Shown in pieces: positions 61,278 through 64,000 of a DNA stretch of 64,000 nt. A program made the translations under genes and the position numbers. The notes beneath the pieces are model-generated. The model was not told the origin of the DNA, searched no databases, and saw nothing but the letters and a program-made list of their open reading frames with translations. The DNA is taken from positions 632,939-696,938 of the forward strand of contig NZ_CP157793.1 in NCBI RefSeq assembly GCF_040110915.1. Direction: 5' to 3'. Positions within the stretch are counted from its first letter, which is position 1, and every line of letters starts with the position of its first letter. The stretch is from Stappia sp. (GTDB taxonomy: Bacteria > Pseudomonadota > Alphaproteobacteria > Rhizobiales > Stappiaceae).

Positions 61278-62080
61278 GCGGACGGTTGCGGGACAAGGTG
61301 GCGCTGGTGATCGGCGCCGGATCGGTCGGCCCGGGCTGGGGCAACGGCAAGGCGGCGGCGGTGCTCTTCGCGCGGGAGGGCGCGAAGGTGGTCTGCGCCG
61401 ATATCAACCGGGCGGCGGCCGAGGAAACCCGCGACATCATCAGCGGCGAGGGCGGGGAGGCCATCGCCATCGGCTGCGACGCGACCCGATCCGGCGACGT
61501 GGCGGATGCGGTGGCGGCTGCCGTCGACACCTACGGTGGCCTCACCGTGCTCGACAACAACGTCGGCATCGCCGAGGTCGGTGGCGTGGTGGATCTGCCC
61601 GAGGAGACCTGGGACCGGGTCAGCGCCGTCAACCTGAAGAGCGTGTTTCTCGCCATGAAACACGCGATCCCGGCGATGGAGGCGTCGGGCGGCGGGGCGA
61701 TCGTCAACATCTCCTCCATCGCGTCGATCCGCTACACCGGCGTGCCCTATTCGACCTATTACGCCACCAAGGCGGCGGTGAACCATCTCACCAGCACCAC
61801 GGCGGTGGAGGTGGCCGCGCGCGGCATCCGGGTGAACGCGGTGCTGCCGGGGCTGATGAAGACGCCGATGGTGGAGCATTCGGCCGGGCTCGCCGATGTC
61901 TATTCCAAGGGCGACGTGGAGGAGATGTGGCGCAAGCGCGATGCACAGGTGCCCATGGGGCACATGGGCGACGCCTGGGACGTGGCGCATGCCGCGCTCT
62001 TCCTGGCAAGCGACGAGGCGCGCTACATCACCGGCCACGCGCTGGTGGTCGACGGCGGGATCACGCTGAAATACAGTTGA
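61274..62080 (+). CDS. SDR-family oxidoreductase coupled to the acyl-CoA synthetase
   Basis: This 268-residue SDR has an unusual cofactor loop IGAGSVGPGWGNGKAAA in place of the standard TGxxxGIG, a LDNNVGIAEVGG strand in place of NNAG, the catalytic Ser in ISSIAS and Tyr-Lys in YYATKAA, and VDGGITLKY at the end. Variant-loop SDRs of this kind are common in alphaproteobacteria. It is translationally coupled to the acyl-CoA synthetase (4-bp overlap), so a shared acyl or hydroxyacyl substrate is likely. The cofactor cannot be decided. Confidence 0.87.
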   Translation: MSGRLRDKVALVIGAGSVGPGWGNGKAAAVLFAREGAKVVCADINRAAAEETRDIISGEGGEAIAIGCDATRSGDVADAVAAAVDTYGGLTVLDNNVGIAEVGGVVDLPEETWDRVSAVNLKSVFLAMKHAIPAMEASGGGAIVNISSIASIRYTGVPYSTYYATKAAVNHLTSTTAVEVAARGIRVNAVLPGLMKTPMVEHSAGLADVYSKGDVEEMWRKRDAQVPMGHMGDAWDVAHAALFLASDEARYITGHALVVDGGITLKYS

Positions 62081-62120
62081 CCCGGTGCTCGCGATGCGCG
62101 ACCGAGGCATGGCGGAGCAA

Positions 62121-62184
62121 CAGCATGCCCGGACAGCAGCATGCCCGGACAGCAGCATGCAGGGACAACAGGATGCAGGGACAG
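62121..62184 (+). repeat. 16-bp tandem repeat, four units, in the yacG leader
   Basis: Units at 62121-62136 and 62137-62152 are identical (CAGCATGCCCGGACAG). Units at 62153-62168 and 62169-62184 are variants (CAGCATGCAGGGACAA, CAGGATGCAGGGACAG). The last unit supplies the AGGGACA ribosome site 2 bp plus spacer before the yacG ATG at 62187. Each unit also holds an ATG, in changing frames because 16 is not a multiple of three. Confidence 0.95.
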
Positions 62185-62186
62185 CG

Positions 62187-62432
62187 ATGAGTGACGACAC
62201 GAGCGAAGGCGCGGGCGCGCAAGCCCCACGTCGGGCGCGGCCCTGCCCGGAATGCGGCAAGCTGTCGGTCGAGCCCTTCTATCCCTTCTGTTCCAAACGG
62301 TGTTCCGACGTCGATCTCAACCGCTGGCTTTCCGGGAGCTACAGCGTCCCGGTCGTGGAGCTGGAGCCGGAGGATCTCGCCGAGATCGAGGCGCGGCAGG
62401 CCGACGAGGAGGCCTCGCGCGGCCGCGGCTGA
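62187..62432 (+). CDS. yacG: YacG zinc-ribbon DNA gyrase inhibitor
   Basis: This 81-residue protein has the four zinc Cys of YacG (CPECGK and FCSKRCSDVDLNRWL) and a YSVPV then acidic C-terminal region. YacG binds GyrB and blocks DNA binding in E. coli. The start at 62187 follows the AGGGACA in the last tandem-repeat unit; a longer frame from 62085 would translate the repeats and is rejected. It normally follows maf, but here two metabolic genes lie between. Confidence 0.92.
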   Translation: MSDDTSEGAGAQAPRRARPCPECGKLSVEPFYPFCSKRCSDVDLNRWLSGSYSVPVVELEPEDLAEIEARQADEEASRGRG

Positions 62433-62676
62433 GGTGTGATCACACGCGCGGGACACGCGTCACGCACCTGCCATGCCGGTGCGGCACTCTTGCGCGGCAC
62501 GGGGCGCTGATCGTGAAGGCGCGCGCGAGGGTGTGAATGCACGGCGGATCCGCGCCGAAACGGCTTCGATGCGCCGCGCGCCTGCGCTATGATCGCGTGC
62601 GCCGCGATGGCCCGCGCCACGCGAGATGCGGCTGCGGATCCGGCGCGACACAGGCGCCGCAAGGGGGTGAGGGACG

Positions 62677-64000
62677 ATGGGACGACGGAAGTTTCTAACG
62701 GGCGCGCTTTGCGCCGGCGTGGCGGTTCTGGCGCTTGGGGCGGGTCCCGCGCGCGCGGACTTCGCGCTCACGATCCTGCATATCAACGACCTGCATTCGC
62801 GGCTCGAGCCGATCAACCGCTTCGATTCGACCTGCGCGCCGGAAGACGATGCGGCGGGCGAGTGCTTCGGCGGCATCGCCCGCATCAAGGCGATGATCGA
62901 GGCCCGGCGCGCGAGCCTGGCCGAGGCCGGGCGCAACGTGCTCACGCTGGATGCCGGCGACCAGTTCCAGGGCTCGCTGTTCTACACCACCTACAAGGGG
63001 GCTGCGGCCGCGGAGTTCATGAACGCCATCGGCTTTGACGCCATGGCGGTCGGCAACCATGAGTTCGACGACGGGCCGGAGGCGCTCGCCGCCTTCCTCG
63101 ACAAGGTCGACGTCCCCGTCCTGTCCGGCAACATCGACGTGGAGAACGAGCCGCAGCTCAAGGGCAAGGTGTCCGGTTCGATGGTGCTGGAGGTCGGCGG
63201 AGAGCTCGTCGGCATCGTCTCGACGCTGGCGGAAGACACCGTCGAAACCTCGTCGCCGGGGCCGAACGTGGCGTTCCTGCGCGCCGAAACCTACCTCAAG
63301 GGCGCCGTCGAGGCGCTGGAAGCCTCCGGCGTCGACAAGATCATCGCCCTCACGCATATGGGGCTGCCGCGCGACATGCAGATCGCCGCGCGCGTGCCCG
63401 GCATCGACGTGATCGTCGGCGGCCATTCGCACACGCTCTTGTCCAACACCGAGGACGGCGCCGCCGGTCCCTATCCGGTTCTGGTGCAGAATCCGGCCGG
63501 GCGACAGGTGCCGGTCGTGCAGGCCTATGCCTATGGCAAGTATCTGGGCGAGATCGAGATTGTCTTCGACGATGCCGGCAAAGTCACCTCGGCGAACGGC
63601 AACCCGATCCTGCTCGACGCCTCCGTCGCCGCCGACAAGGACATCGCCGCGCGCCTCGCCGAACTCGCCGCGCCGCTGGAAGAGCTGCGCGCCCGGGTGA
63701 TCGGCCGGACCGAGGCGGCGATCGACGGATCGCGCGACAGCTGCCGCGCCGGCGAATGCCAGATGGGCAATCTGGTGGCCGAGGCGATGCTCGATCGCGT
63801 CCGCGATCAGGGCATCCAGATCGCCATCCAGAACGGCGGGGGCCTGCGCGCCTCGATCGACGCCGGCGAGGTGACCATGGGCGAGGTCCTCACCGTGCTG
63901 CCGTTCCAGAACACGCTGTCGACCTTCCAGCTCAAGGGCGCCGATGTCATCGCCGCGCTGGAAAACGGCGTGTCCCAGGTGGAAGACGGGGCCGGGCGCT
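62677..64000 (+). CDS. Periplasmic 5'-nucleotidase / 2',3'-cyclic phosphodiesterase family, C-terminus cut by window edge
   Basis: The frame runs open from the ATG at 62677 to the window end (441 codons). A TAT-type signal (GRRKFLTGALCAGVAVLALGAG) leads into a metallophosphatase domain with LHINDLHSR, LDAGDQFQGS, VGNHEFDDG and GGHSHT, all the metal-binding motifs of the UshA family. A 5'-nucleotidase C-terminal domain follows (QMGNLVAEAML, IQNGGGLRASIDAG, VLPFQNTL). It hydrolyses nucleotides in the periplasm to scavenge phosphate and nucleosides. GTGAGGGACG serves as ribosome site. Confidence 0.92.
   Translation, partial: MGRRKFLTGALCAGVAVLALGAGPARADFALTILHINDLHSRLEPINRFDSTCAPEDDAAGECFGGIARIKAMIEARRASLAEAGRNVLTLDAGDQFQGSLFYTTYKGAAAAEFMNAIGFDAMAVGNHEFDDGPEALAAFLDKVDVPVLSGNIDVENEPQLKGKVSGSMVLEVGGELVGIVSTLAEDTVETSSPGPNVAFLRAETYLKGAVEALEASGVDKIIALTHMGLPRDMQIAARVPGIDVIVGGHSHTLLSNTEDGAAGPYPVLVQNPAGRQVPVVQAYAYGKYLGEIEIVFDDAGKVTSANGNPILLDASVAADKDIAARLAELAAPLEELRARVIGRTEAAIDGSRDSCRAGECQMGNLVAEAMLDRVRDQGIQIAIQNGGGLRASIDAGEVTMGEVLTVLPFQNTLSTFQLKGADVIAALENGVSQVEDGAGR

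Noticed and set aside
62085..62186. 34-residue N-terminal extension of YacG
   Set aside because: It would translate the 16-bp tandem repeat. The zinc-ribbon protein starts naturally at 62187 with a ribosome site in the last unit.
62433..62676. Possible tRNA gene downstream of yacG
   Set aside because: No cloverleaf, T-arm GTTCRA or CCA-type 3' end was found by eye; only scattered GC-rich inverted repeats are present.

Overview
The window is GC-rich DNA from an alphaproteobacterium. The block DUF2948-hisD-UPF0262-LMW phosphatase-infA-maf-yacG near the right end is typical of Hyphomicrobiales (Rhizobiales). A Stappiaceae-like marine or saline member is an inference from the sulfonate, TRAP and ectoine-type genes, not something the sequence proves. 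No rRNA, tRNA, insertion sequence or replication origin was seen. Both window edges cut a gene: a subtilase on the left and a 5'-nucleotidase on the right.

1-7.7 kb: truncated secreted subtilase, secreted dienelactone hydrolase, and a very large helicase-nuclease (DUF4011 / SF1 helicase / C-terminal endonuclease) that looks like a one-gene anti-phage system. 7.9-18.2 kb: a complete-looking catabolic regulon for a C3 sulfonate such as 2,3-dihydroxypropane-1-sulfonate (DHPS). It has TRAP uptake, HpsN-like, SDR and zinc dehydrogenases, sulfolactate sulfo-lyase SuyAB and the exporter SuyZ. A LacI-type regulator is divergently encoded, and three matching LacI-type operators sit in front of the two catabolic transcription units. 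18.7-21.2 kb: a Zur box followed by a His-rich heptad protein, a COG0523 metallochaperone GTPase and a DUF1826 protein. 21.2-29.3 kb: EamA, WrbA, LysR, a DAO-family oxidase divergent from mnmD, and a thiol-redox operon (DsbD, TlpA-like, DsbA-like). 29.3-32.4 kb: L,D-transpeptidase and a two-component system, preceded by a perfect QseB/PmrA-type box.

32.4-38.6 kb: a full type II-C CRISPR-Cas locus with 19 repeats and 18 spacers, cas2, cas1, cas9 and a tracrRNA. Every repeat except the first carries an intact promoter-like element (TTGGCC, 17 bp, TATCCT) pointing opposite to the cas genes, and the first has it too although its 5' three bases differ. This suggests that each crRNA is transcribed separately, as in Neisseria meningitidis. 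38.7-41.9 kb: ferric-iron ABC permease and binding protein, convergent. 42.1-44.8 kb: amidoligase, class I glutamine amidotransferase and a second SuyZ copy in overlapping frames. 44.9-49.7 kb: eutC, eutB, acetamidase/formamidase, flavin amine oxidase. 49.8-52.0 kb: luxR-luxI quorum-sensing genes flanked by two small genes (55 and 57 codons), one coupled to luxI by an ATGA overlap.

52.3-64 kb: DUF4149, renalase-like flavoprotein, SDR, then the conserved housekeeping block. That block is interrupted by an AT-richer orphan Imm11 immunity gene and by an acyl-CoA synthetase-SDR pair. The last gene is the truncated 5'-nucleotidase.
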